Assembly: GCA_016867715.1 (NCBI GenBank)
Contig: VGIW01000021.1
Location: forward strand, 1-40,000
DNA: 40,000 bases
Source: Candidatus Eisenbacteria bacterium
GTDB taxonomy: Bacteria > Orphanbacterota > Orphanbacteria > Orphanbacterales > Orphanbacteraceae
Reading direction: 5' to 3'
Positions 24,516 to 32,033 of this stretch are shown piece by piece. Each line of letters begins with the position of its first letter. Position 1 is the stretch's first letter. A program made the position numbers and the translations under genes. Under the pieces are notes generated by a model. It searched no databases, was not told the DNA's origin, and saw only the letters and a program-made list of their open reading frames with translations.

Positions 24516-25298
24516 TCAGTCGCTCGTGACGGATTGTGAGGAGAGGCGTTTCGACATCTCCGCGGCTAGCTTTCTCGCCCCCTCCCGTTCGTCCTCTTGG
24601 AGGCGAGAGAGAAAGCGCGCCACCGCGGGACCTTGCTTTCTTCCGGCGGCCGCGAGAAGCGCGCCCACTTGGCGGCGGACCTCGGCGTCCGCGTCGTCCG
24701 CGAGACGGCGCGCGAGCCGAAGCCCCTCGAAGAGCTTCTCCGGCGCCTTCCCCCGGCCGAAGAGGGAAGCGAAGGCGGCCGGGCCGATCGCGCGAAGACG
24801 GGGATCCGGATCGGAGGACCAGGCGTCGAACGCCCGCGACCACGAGTCGACGGCCCCCTGCTCCATCGCCCGCGCGAGCGAATCCGCGGCGGCTTCCCGA
24901 ACCGCGAGGAGGGGCGAGGCCGCGACGAACGCGCGAACCGTCTCCCACGCGCGTCCTTCCTTCTCCTCGTCGTCGGTCGGGAGAAGGGGCGCGAGACAGA
25001 GAGCGGCCACGACCCGGGTCTCCGGGAGATCGGTCGCCGCGAGAGCCTCGACGAACGCGCGGAGCTTCTCCGGATTCTCGGCCGCCCGCTGCAACGCCTC
25101 GGCCGCCTCTTGAAGCGGCTCGCGCGTCGTGCGAAGCCCGCTCCGCGCCGGAGACGCGGCCGGATCGGGGACGAGGAGCGGAACGAGGCCGCGCGCGGCT
25201 TCCTCCGCTCCCTCCGGCCCGGCCTCCCGGACGATCGCGCGCACCGCCTCGCGAAGCCCGTCGCGTTCCTCGCGCGTCATCTTCTTCTTCTCTCTCAT
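24516..25298 (-). CDS. HEAT-like helical repeat protein, function unknown
   Basis: A 260-residue cytoplasmic protein rich in Ala, Arg, Glu and Leu. It is made of helical pairs resembling HEAT or armadillo repeats: RVVAALCLAPLLPTDDEEK, LAVREAAADSLARAMEQGA, DPDPRLRAIGPAAFASLFGR, DDADAEVRRQVGALLAAAGR. Spacing between units is 35-45 residues. Such proteins are binding scaffolds, and DNA-alkylation-repair-like proteins share the shape, but no catalytic residues can be assigned. The ATG at 25298 is preferred because GGAGGG lies six bases upstream; the frame extends 16 codons further. It lies 151 bp upstream of the EF-G-like gene on the same strand. Confidence 0.7.
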   Translation of the reverse strand: MREKKKMTREERDGLREAVRAIVREAGPEGAEEAARGLVPLLVPDPAASPARSGLRTTREPLQEAAEALQRAAENPEKLRAFVEALAATDLPETRVVAALCLAPLLPTDDEEKEGRAWETVRAFVAASPLLAVREAAADSLARAMEQGAVDSWSRAFDAWSSDPDPRLRAIGPAAFASLFGRGKAPEKLFEGLRLARRLADDADAEVRRQVGALLAAAGRKQGPAVARFLSRLQEDEREGARKLAAEMSKRLSSQSVTSD

Positions 25299-25367
25299 GC
25301 GGGGCCCTCCGGATCGAGGGTAGCGAAGGGGCGCGCGCAGGGTCAAGGTCGGGACGGAAGAAAAGGG

Positions 25368-25396
25368 TTGCCGGATCGGGGCGGTTCTCCTAACCT
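25368..25396 (+). promoter_or_regulatory. Possible promoter of the EIIA-like gene
   Basis: TTGCCG (25368-25373), 17 nt, then TAACCT (25391-25396). Each box matches about half of the consensus. The -10 is the same as at the EF-G-like gene. Confidence 0.35.
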
Positions 25397-25444
25397 CTCG
25401 GTGTCCAGTAGACGGATAAGGTCCCGGCCTCTTCAGGGGCGTGC

Positions 25445-25909
25445 ATGGAAGCCATCCATCTGTCCGATTATCTCGACCCGAACTCGCTCGAGCTTTCGCT
25501 CGAAGCCGCTACGAAGAACGAGGCTCTTACGGAGCTCGTCCGGCTCCTTCCCATCGACGCGGGATCGCGCAACATCGCCCTGCAGCTCGTGAAGTCGCGC
25601 GAGGAGCTCGGCTCGACCGGCATCGGCAAGGGGATCGCCATTCCCCATGTCCGCTCGACGATCTTCCCCAGCATCATGCTCGCCTACGGACGTTCGGAGA
25701 AGGGGATCGACTTCGGCGCCGTGGACGGCCAGCCGGTTCATCATCTCTTCCTCGTCGCCTCTCCCCCGATCGAGCCGTCCAACCTCTACCATCCGATCCT
25801 CGCGCAGATCGTGCGCCTCGTGCGGCTCGCGAAGAACCGGAAGAAGCTCGCCGAGAGCGAGACGAAGGCCGAGCTTCTCAACCTGATCGACGAGCTGACC
25901 GCGGGATGA
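25445..25909 (+). CDS. PTS EIIA type-2 (EIIA-Ntr-like) domain protein
   Basis: A 154-residue single-domain protein of the PTS_EIIA_2 family. The phosphorylatable histidine is His68 in GSTGIGKGIAIPHVRS, the family hallmark. Typical of the Ntr branch are the start MEAIHLSDYLDPNSLEL and the later VDGQPVHHLFLVASPP and HPILAQIVRLVRLAKN. No sugar permease or EI/HPr gene is nearby, so a regulatory role, as for PtsN in nitrogen and potassium control, is more likely than sugar transport. AGGGG lies six bases upstream of the ATG. Fourteen bp later the zinc-ribbon gene begins, suggesting co-transcription. Confidence 0.9.
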   Translation: MEAIHLSDYLDPNSLELSLEAATKNEALTELVRLLPIDAGSRNIALQLVKSREELGSTGIGKGIAIPHVRSTIFPSIMLAYGRSEKGIDFGAVDGQPVHHLFLVASPPIEPSNLYHPILAQIVRLVRLAKNRKKLAESETKAELLNLIDELTAG

Positions 25910-25922
25910 AGGAGAGAGAACG

Positions 25923-26267
25923 GTGAAGGAGGAACTCGAGTACCTGGTCATCCTGAACGACATTGAGCTCCTGATCGACGACCTCGGGAAGGGAACCGAC
26001 GCGATCGAACGACAGCTCGGATTCGACGTGAGCCGGAGAGAACAGCTCGACGAAGCCCGCCAGCGGACGCGCGAACAGTGCAACCCCGATCTTCTCAGGC
26101 GATACGACCGGATCCGGCAGAAGTACGGGAAGGTGATCGCGCCCGTCTTCGACGGGATCTGCTACGGCTGCTTCCAGCGGCTCCCCACCCAGCTCGCCCA
26201 GGTGAATCGGAACGAGGAGATCCTCGCCTGTCCTCACTGCGGGCGCTTTCTCTACTTCATGAGGTAA
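25923..26267 (+). CDS. C4-type zinc-ribbon protein
   Basis: A 114-residue protein. An N-terminal helical, probably coiled-coil region (residues 1-70) is followed by a zinc ribbon with C80-x2-C83 (ICYGCFQRLPTQ) and C103-x2-C106 (ILACPHCGRFLYF). This matches the C-terminal domain of the DUF164/C4-type zinc-ribbon family, whose members normally have a coiled coil of about 170 residues, so this is a short form. The family is widespread but poorly characterised; nucleic-acid binding is often suggested. The start is GTG at 25923, with AAGGAG six bases upstream. Confidence 0.82.
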   Translation: MKEELEYLVILNDIELLIDDLGKGTDAIERQLGFDVSRREQLDEARQRTREQCNPDLLRRYDRIRQKYGKVIAPVFDGICYGCFQRLPTQLAQVNRNEEILACPHCGRFLYFMR

Positions 26268-26361
26268 AGGCCCGCGCGCGCCGCCTTTTCGATCCCGCGC
26301 GGGGAGAGCGTGTTGTGATACGATCGCGTGCGAGCCTGCGGACGGCCGTGAACGAGGAACC

Positions 26362-27885
26362 ATGACCCGCCATCTCCCGCCCAGTCAGGTTGCGCTCCTT
26401 CGAACGCTCAAGGAAGCGGGCGGGCGCGCTCTCCTTGCGGAGATCGCCGCGCGCGCCGGCATCGACCAGTCGCAGATCGCGGCGGCCGCCGTCGATCTTC
26501 AGGCGGTTGGATGGGTGCGCGTCGAGGAGGAGCCGTACGAGGAGGTCGCGCTCCTGGACGCGGGCCGCGCGTTTCTCGATTCGGGGGAGAAGCTCCCCGA
26601 GCTTCGGATGGCGGAGACGCTTGCGCGGGAAGGTCCTCTCGTGCTCCCCGATCTGGCGGCGCGCATCGGGCTCGATCCGGCCGAGGCGGGGAAGGCTCTT
26701 CGATTCCTCTTCTCGAAGGGCCTCGCGCGAAAGCGCGGGGGCGCGCTCGAGGCGTCCGGCGAGGAGCGCGCGTCCGGGTTCGAGGATGCCGCTCTTCTCG
26801 AGAGCCTGCGCGGCGCGGAAGGGGGCGTCCTCGAGCTCGCGGCCGGCGATGCGGAGCGCCTCGAGGGCCCTCTCGCCGAGCTACGCGCGCGCGAGTTCGT
26901 CAAGGTCCGCTCCCGCGTGCGGCGTTTCGCGGAGCTGACCGAACAGGGGCGCGAGGCGGTCCAGGCGGGGATCGCGGCGAAGGAGGAGAGGAGCCTCCTC
27001 GATCCCGAGCTTCTTCGGACAGGCGCGTGGCGCGAGGCGGTCTTTCGCCCCTACGACGTGTCGCTCGACGCGGCCGAGGTCTTCCCCGCCAAGGAACATC
27101 CGATGCGGAGGATTCTCGAGGAAGCCCGCCGCGCGTTCCTCCACATGGGGTTCGAGGAGATCCGCGGCCCGCACGTCGAGAGCGCCTTCTGGGATTTCGA
27201 CGCGCTCTTCCAGCCGCAGGACCATCCGGCGCGAGAGATGCAGGATACTTTCTATGTCAATCGTCCCGCGCGCTTCGAGCTCCCCGAGCGGAGCGTCGTC
27301 GAGAGGGTCCGCGCGACGCACGAGAACGGCGGGGAGACCGGCTCGATCGGGTGGCGCTACCGATGGGACGAGGAGACCGCGCGCCGGGTCGTCCTCCGCA
27401 CCCATACCACCGCGGCGACCGTCGCGGCTCTCTACGAGAACCCGAAGCCCCCTCGGAAGGTCTTCCTCGTCGGGCGCGTCTTTCGGCGCGAGAAGATCGA
27501 CTACAAGCATCTTCCGGAGTTCCACCAAGTGGACGGCATCATCATCGACTCGAAGGCGACCCTCTCGGCGCTCCTCGGGACGCTCGCCGAGTTCTACCGC
27601 CAGATGGGATTCCGCGATGTGAAGTTCCGCCCCGACTTCTTCCCGTACACCGAGCCGAGCGTCGGCGCGTTCGTCCGGATGCCGGGACGGGAAGGATGGT
27701 TCGAGCTCGGCGGCGCGGGGATCTTCCGGCCGGAAGTGACCCGTCCCTTTGGATGTGAAGTTCCTGTCCTCGCGTGGGGGCTCGGCCTCGAGCGCCTCGC
27801 GATGATGCGCTACGGACTCACCGACATCCGGAAGCTCTTCTGGAGCGACGTCCGCTGGCTGGAGGAGACACCGCTGTGCCGGTAG
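26362..27885 (+). CDS. pheS: Phenylalanyl-tRNA synthetase alpha subunit, archaeal/eukaryotic type
   Basis: A 507-residue protein that is far longer than the usual bacterial PheS (~330-350). The N-terminal ~200 residues hold winged-helix-like units (ALLRTLKEAGGRALLAEIAA; LAREGPLVLPDLAARIGLDP) typical of archaeal and eukaryotic alpha subunits. The class II catalytic core follows: KEHPMRRILEEARRAFLHMG (244-263), QDHPAREMQDTFYV, RTHTTAATV, motif 2 FRREKIDYKHLPEFHQVDG (374-392), GGAGIFRPEVTRPFG and motif 3 AWGLGLERLAMMRYGLTDI. Together with PheT it charges tRNA-Phe. It overlaps pheT by ten nt. A weak extended -10 (TGATACGAT, 26316-26324) lies upstream. Confidence 0.95.
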   Translation: MTRHLPPSQVALLRTLKEAGGRALLAEIAARAGIDQSQIAAAAVDLQAVGWVRVEEEPYEEVALLDAGRAFLDSGEKLPELRMAETLAREGPLVLPDLAARIGLDPAEAGKALRFLFSKGLARKRGGALEASGEERASGFEDAALLESLRGAEGGVLELAAGDAERLEGPLAELRAREFVKVRSRVRRFAELTEQGREAVQAGIAAKEERSLLDPELLRTGAWREAVFRPYDVSLDAAEVFPAKEHPMRRILEEARRAFLHMGFEEIRGPHVESAFWDFDALFQPQDHPAREMQDTFYVNRPARFELPERSVVERVRATHENGGETGSIGWRYRWDEETARRVVLRTHTTAATVAALYENPKPPRKVFLVGRVFRREKIDYKHLPEFHQVDGIIIDSKATLSALLGTLAEFYRQMGFRDVKFRPDFFPYTEPSVGAFVRMPGREGWFELGGAGIFRPEVTRPFGCEVPVLAWGLGLERLAMMRYGLTDIRKLFWSDVRWLEETPLCR

Positions 27886-29675
27886 TCGCCGTCCCCACCG
27901 AACCGCTTCGCCGCCTCATCGGCGCCCCCGTGAGCGACGAGAGGCTTTGGGATCTTCTCGAACGCCTCGGGTGCGACGTGGAGGGCTTCGCGCCGATCCG
28001 CCGCTTCCGCTGCCCGGCGTGCGGGGCGGTCGTCGAGAGGGCCGAGAGGGACGAGCTTCTCGGCGCGTGCCCCCAATGCCTCACGGAGGCCGGCGGGAAA
28101 CCGGAGAGATTCTGGACCGATCTCGGGACGGAGAACGCGATCCGGATGGACCTCCTCCCGGTCCGCCCGGACCTCTTCGACGCGGGAGGGCTCGCGCGCG
28201 CCCTTCGAGGGCTCCTCGGAATCGAGAAGGGGCTCGCGCGCTACGATCTCGCCCCGGCCGCGATCGAGGTGCAAGTCGACCCCGCCCTCTCCGCGGCGGA
28301 GTCGTTCCGCCCAGAGATCGCCTGCGCGGTCGTTCGCGGCGTCCGTCTCGACGACTTCGCGATCCGCGCGGTCATGAAGCTCCAGGAGGACCTCCACTGG
28401 GCGCTCGGAAGGGACCGGAAGTTCGCGTCGATCGGCGTGTACGATCTCGACTCGATCGAACCTCCGATCCGCTACCGAACGTGCAGCCCGGAGGAGATCC
28501 GGTTCATCCCCCTCGGCTCGACCGACGGAAGACCCTTGACGCCGAAACAAATCCTGGACGAGCACCCGAAGGGGATCGCCTACCGGGCGCTCCTTTCCGC
28601 GCACCGCCGCTACCCGCTTCTCGAGGACCGGAAGGGTACGGTCCTCTCGATGCCGCCGATCATCAACAGCCGGGAAACCGCGATCGGCCCCGAGACGACC
28701 GGGTTCTTCATCGACGTGACCGGGATCGAGGCGCGCCCGGTCGACAAGGCGCTCGCGGTGGTCGTGACATCGCTCGCGGAGCTCTTCCCGGGAGCGCGCG
28801 CGGAGAAGACGGCGATCGCGCGCGAGGAGGGCCGGCGCGAGACGCCGGATCTCGCCCCCTCGACCTTTCGCTTCTCCCCCCGCGGCGCGGCGAGTCGGAT
28901 CGGAACGCCGATCGGCGCGGCCCGGGCGGCGCGCCTCCTCGCGAGCATGCGCCACGAAGCCGTCCGCGACGGGAACGACCTTCGCGTCTCGGTCGCCGCC
29001 TACCGAAACGACATCCTCCATGAGGTCGATCTCGTCGAGGACGTCGCGATCGCGATCGGATACGACGCGATCCCGCGCACGCTCATCCCGAGCTTCACGC
29101 TCGGCAGCGAACGCCCGGAGAGAGTGCTCGAGAGAAGAGCGCGCCGGGCGATGATCGGCCTCGGCTTCCGGGAGGCAATGAGCCTCCTCCTCACGAACGA
29201 GAAGGATCTCTACGAGAACATGCGCGAGGAGGATCCGGGCGATTCGGTCCGGACCGAGAACCCCGCATCGATCGAGCAGGCGATCGTACGGACCGCGCTC
29301 GGGCCGGGGCTCCTTCGTCTCCTCGGAAGGAACCGCGGCGCGGGGGTCGCGCACCGGCTCTTCGAGGCGGACATCGTCGTTCGCATCGAGGAAGGGAAGC
29401 CGGAACCGGTCGAGAAGCTCCACGTCGCCGCGGTGATCCAGGACCGGGCCGCCGGGTTCGCCGACATCAAGTCGGTCGCGGTCGCGCTCGGGAGGGAAAT
29501 GGGACGTTCCTTTGTGTTTCAACCTTCGAAGAACCGGTTCTTCCTCGAAGGGCGCGGCGCGAACCTCATCGAGGAGGGACGTGAAGTCGGCCGCGCGGGA
29601 GAGGTTCATCCGGAGGTTCTCGAGAACTTCTCGATCCACTTCCCCGTCGCGCTCCTCGAGATCGAGCTGGACTGA
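27876..29675 (+). CDS. pheT: Phenylalanyl-tRNA synthetase beta subunit, archaeal type with zinc-ribbon insert
   Basis: A 599-residue protein, matching archaeal PheT (~550) rather than bacterial PheT (~800); it lacks the tRNA-binding EMAP and anticodon-binding additions of the bacterial form. Archaeal landmarks: VRPDLFDAGGLARALRGLLG, ACAVVRGVRLDDFAIRA, MKLQEDLHWALGRDRKFASI, DEHPKGIAYRALL, VLSMPPIINSRETA, GFFIDVTGIEARPVDKALAV and RNDILHEVDLVEDVAIAIGY. An insertion near the N-terminus carries C46-x2-C49 and C65-x2-C68, a zinc-ribbon pattern I do not know from this subunit. The start is GTG at 27876, with GGAGGAG eight bases upstream, inside the pheS 3' end. Confidence 0.94.
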   Translation: MPVVAVPTEPLRRLIGAPVSDERLWDLLERLGCDVEGFAPIRRFRCPACGAVVERAERDELLGACPQCLTEAGGKPERFWTDLGTENAIRMDLLPVRPDLFDAGGLARALRGLLGIEKGLARYDLAPAAIEVQVDPALSAAESFRPEIACAVVRGVRLDDFAIRAVMKLQEDLHWALGRDRKFASIGVYDLDSIEPPIRYRTCSPEEIRFIPLGSTDGRPLTPKQILDEHPKGIAYRALLSAHRRYPLLEDRKGTVLSMPPIINSRETAIGPETTGFFIDVTGIEARPVDKALAVVVTSLAELFPGARAEKTAIAREEGRRETPDLAPSTFRFSPRGAASRIGTPIGAARAARLLASMRHEAVRDGNDLRVSVAAYRNDILHEVDLVEDVAIAIGYDAIPRTLIPSFTLGSERPERVLERRARRAMIGLGFREAMSLLLTNEKDLYENMREEDPGDSVRTENPASIEQAIVRTALGPGLLRLLGRNRGAGVAHRLFEADIVVRIEEGKPEPVEKLHVAAVIQDRAAGFADIKSVAVALGREMGRSFVFQPSKNRFFLEGRGANLIEEGREVGRAGEVHPEVLENFSIHFPVALLEIELD

Positions 29676-29712
29676 ACGGAGCCTTTCCCGGCGAGAAGGA
29701 CGGAGAATCGGG

Positions 29713-31044
29713 ATGGAACAACAGGCGAACGCTTCGGTCCCGTTCGACCGGGAGACGGTCGCGCGGATCGTCCGCGAGGCGGGGATCGACCTTTGCACCG
29801 CCTCGATTCGTGAGATGAACCGGATCGTGAACGAGATCGAGAAGGAGCTCGGCGTCCGGTTCATCCGGATGGAGTTCGGCATTCCGGGGCTTCCCCCCCA
29901 CCCAATCGCCGTCGAGGCGGAGATCGAGGCGCTCCGCGACAAGGGGCTCGCTCAGCACTACGCTCCCTTCGACGGGGTTCCGGCGCTCAAGGAAGAAGCG
30001 TCCCGATTCGCGAAGCTCTTCATGAACCTCGACTTTCCACCGGTCGCCTGCGTGCCGACCGTCGGGGCGATGCAAGGGTGCTTCGTGAGCCTCGCGGTCG
30101 CCGGGAACGTCGATCCGGCGAAGCGGACGATCCTCTTCCTCGATCCGGGCTTCCCCGTCAACAAGCAGCAATGCCGCTTCCTCGGCCTCGAGACCGACCG
30201 GATCGACCTGTACGACCACCGGGGGGAGACGCTCGTTCGCGCCCTCGACGAACGCCTCGCGAGAGGGGACGTCGCGGCGGTCCTCTGGTCGAGCCCGAAC
30301 AACCCGGCGTGGATCATCCTCTCCGAGGAGGAGCTCCGCGGGATGGCCGAGACGATGGAACGGCACCGCGCGATCGCGATCGAGGATCTCGCCTACTTCG
30401 GCATGGACTTCCGCAAGGACTACGGGAAACCGGGGAAGCCGCCCTACCAGCCGACCATCGCTCGCTACATGAATCGTTGCTTCGTGATTGTTTCAAGCTC
30501 AAAGGCGTTCAGCTACGCCGGACAACGAGTCGCCGTCACCTATATCTCCCCGAGCCTTCTCCGCGAGGAATCCCCGCATTTGGAGGCGCGCCACGGGACC
30601 CGAAAGATCGGCTACGCGTTCATTCACGGCGGGATCTACCCGATGACCGCCTGCATCGCCGAGGGGCCGCAGCACGGGCTTGCGGCGCTCTTCAAGGCGG
30701 TGAACGACGGGGCCGTCCCCTTTCTGGAAGACGTGAAGGAATACGCAAGGCGCGCCGCCGCGATGAAGAAGGCGTTTCTCTCGAACGGCTTCCGTCTCGT
30801 CTACGACAACGACCTCGGCGAGCCGCTCGCCGACGGATTCTACTTTACCCTGAGCCACCCGCGGTTCGACGAGGGATGGAAGCTCGTCGCCGAGCTCCTC
30901 CACTACGGCGTGAGCGCGATCACCCTCGCGACGGCGGGGAGCACGCGGACCGAGGGGCTCCGCGCGTGCACGTCCCTCACGACATTGGACAGGATCCCCG
31001 CGCTCGAGGAACGGCTCCGGAAGTTCCAAGAAGACCATCCGTAG
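29713..31044 (+). CDS. PLP-dependent aminotransferase, class I/II
   Basis: A 443-residue fold-type I enzyme. The PLP-binding lysine is Lys264 in VSSSKAFSYAGQRVAV. Other fold markers are VPTVGAMQGCFVS (cofactor phosphate region), LWSSPNNPAW (192-200), which equals the 'NPNNP' loop, and the cofactor-contacting Asp225 in AIEDLAYFGMDF. The C-terminal domain has DGFYFTLSHPRFDEGWKLV and ends with GSTRTEGLRACTSL, which may hold the substrate-carboxylate arginine. Substrate is unknown; the N-terminal MEFGIPGLPPHPIAVEAEI resembles aspartate-type aminotransferases. It lies 37 bp after pheT and may be co-transcribed. Confidence 0.9.
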   Translation: MEQQANASVPFDRETVARIVREAGIDLCTASIREMNRIVNEIEKELGVRFIRMEFGIPGLPPHPIAVEAEIEALRDKGLAQHYAPFDGVPALKEEASRFAKLFMNLDFPPVACVPTVGAMQGCFVSLAVAGNVDPAKRTILFLDPGFPVNKQQCRFLGLETDRIDLYDHRGETLVRALDERLARGDVAAVLWSSPNNPAWIILSEEELRGMAETMERHRAIAIEDLAYFGMDFRKDYGKPGKPPYQPTIARYMNRCFVIVSSSKAFSYAGQRVAVTYISPSLLREESPHLEARHGTRKIGYAFIHGGIYPMTACIAEGPQHGLAALFKAVNDGAVPFLEDVKEYARRAAAMKKAFLSNGFRLVYDNDLGEPLADGFYFTLSHPRFDEGWKLVAELLHYGVSAITLATAGSTRTEGLRACTSLTTLDRIPALEERLRKFQEDHP

Positions 31045-31045
31045 T

Positions 31046-31075
31046 CCCGCCGCCGCGCTCCCGCCGCGCGGCGGG
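31046..31075 (+). terminator. Possible terminator after the aminotransferase gene
   Basis: CCCGCCGC (31046-31053) and GCGGCGGG (31068-31075) form an 8-bp stem one base after the stop codon. There is no T-run, so termination is uncertain. Confidence 0.35.
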
Positions 31076-31154
31076 GGACGCTTGGACCGCCGTACCTGGT
31101 ACGCGGTTCACCGAGGCGCTTTTCCCCGCCGAGAGGCCGTCCTTCGCTAACGCG

Positions 31155-31183
31155 TTGACAGGAAAGCAGATCTCATCTCCGAT
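31155..31183 (+). promoter_or_regulatory. Promoter of the small secreted-protein gene
   Basis: TTGACA (31155-31160, perfect), 17 nt, then TCCGAT (31178-31183, 3 of 6). It lies about 125 nt before the ATG at 31310. The intervening leader shows no riboswitch or attenuator I recognise. Confidence 0.5.
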
Positions 31184-31309
31184 CCCCCCCGATGAGGCAC
31201 TCCACCGAACGGCCTCCCCTGCCGATACGTGGAGCGGAAAGAAACGGCCGGGCGCCGCGACCGCAGAACCGCGAGCGGGCGCCGGCCGAGCGAGAGGAGG
31301 GATCCTTCG

Positions 31310-32032
31310 ATGCTTCGTCTCTCAACGATCGTGACGTGCGTGTCGCTCGCGCTCCTCGCCTCGAGCGCCTCCGGCGTCCTTCAGGACTTCGAGGGGCCGC
31401 CGGCCGGAACCGTGGTCGCGGGCCAGGCACCGGGCGGCGGCACTGCGCCGGGGACCTTGTTCGCCGGCATCACGCTCGGCGTCGTCAACAACGGGGGCGG
31501 GCCGCACTCGCTCATCATCTTCAACTCGTCCGCGCCGACCGGAGGTGATTCCGACCTCGGCACCCCGAACGTCGACTTCGGCGGACCTGGGATCGGCGCG
31601 GGAGGCGGCGCCGGAATGCCGGGCGAGAACCGCGTCCCCTACGGGAACCTCCTCATTATCGCCGAGGACATCGTGGATGTCGCACCGGCGGACGGTCTCG
31701 TCGACGATCCCGACGACGAGATGGGCGGCGGGATCATCACGATCGACTTCCACGGACCGGTGCTCGCCGAGCGGATCGTCCTTGTCGACATCGACGAACA
31801 AGAGTCGGTGGCGATTCGGCTCTTCGACGGGGTCAACCTGGTCGCCGAGGCGAACGCGCTTCCGCTCGGGGACAACTCGGTCCAGGTGATCTCCGCTCCG
31901 GAACCAACCCGCTGCACCCGCGTGGAGATCGTCACCGACGGGAGCTTGGGGATCGGGGAAATCGAGTACCGCGAAGTGACGACCGCGACCGAGCACCGGT
32001 CGTGGGGAGATTTGAAGAAGTCGTTCCGCTAG
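31310..32032 (+). CDS. Secreted protein, function unknown
   Basis: A 240-residue exported protein. The signal peptide is MLRLSTIVTCVSLALLASSASG. The start at 31310 follows AGGAGG by nine bases, so a longer frame opening at 31229 was rejected. The mature part is Gly/Asp-rich and probably a beta-sandwich: GDSDLGTPNVDFGGPGIGAG, NLLIIAEDIVDVAPADGLVD, IITIDFHGPVLAERIVLVDI and VAIRLFDGVNLVAEANALP. The pattern 'DSDLGTP... GNLLIIAED... DDPDDExGGGxIxIDF' recurs in secreted proteins of many environmental bacteria, but I cannot name the family. There is no FlgD domain or other C-terminal anchor. Confidence 0.75.
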   Translation: MLRLSTIVTCVSLALLASSASGVLQDFEGPPAGTVVAGQAPGGGTAPGTLFAGITLGVVNNGGGPHSLIIFNSSAPTGGDSDLGTPNVDFGGPGIGAGGGAGMPGENRVPYGNLLIIAEDIVDVAPADGLVDDPDDEMGGGIITIDFHGPVLAERIVLVDIDEQESVAIRLFDGVNLVAEANALPLGDNSVQVISAPEPTRCTRVEIVTDGSLGIGEIEYREVTTATEHRSWGDLKKSFR

Positions 32033-32033
32033 A

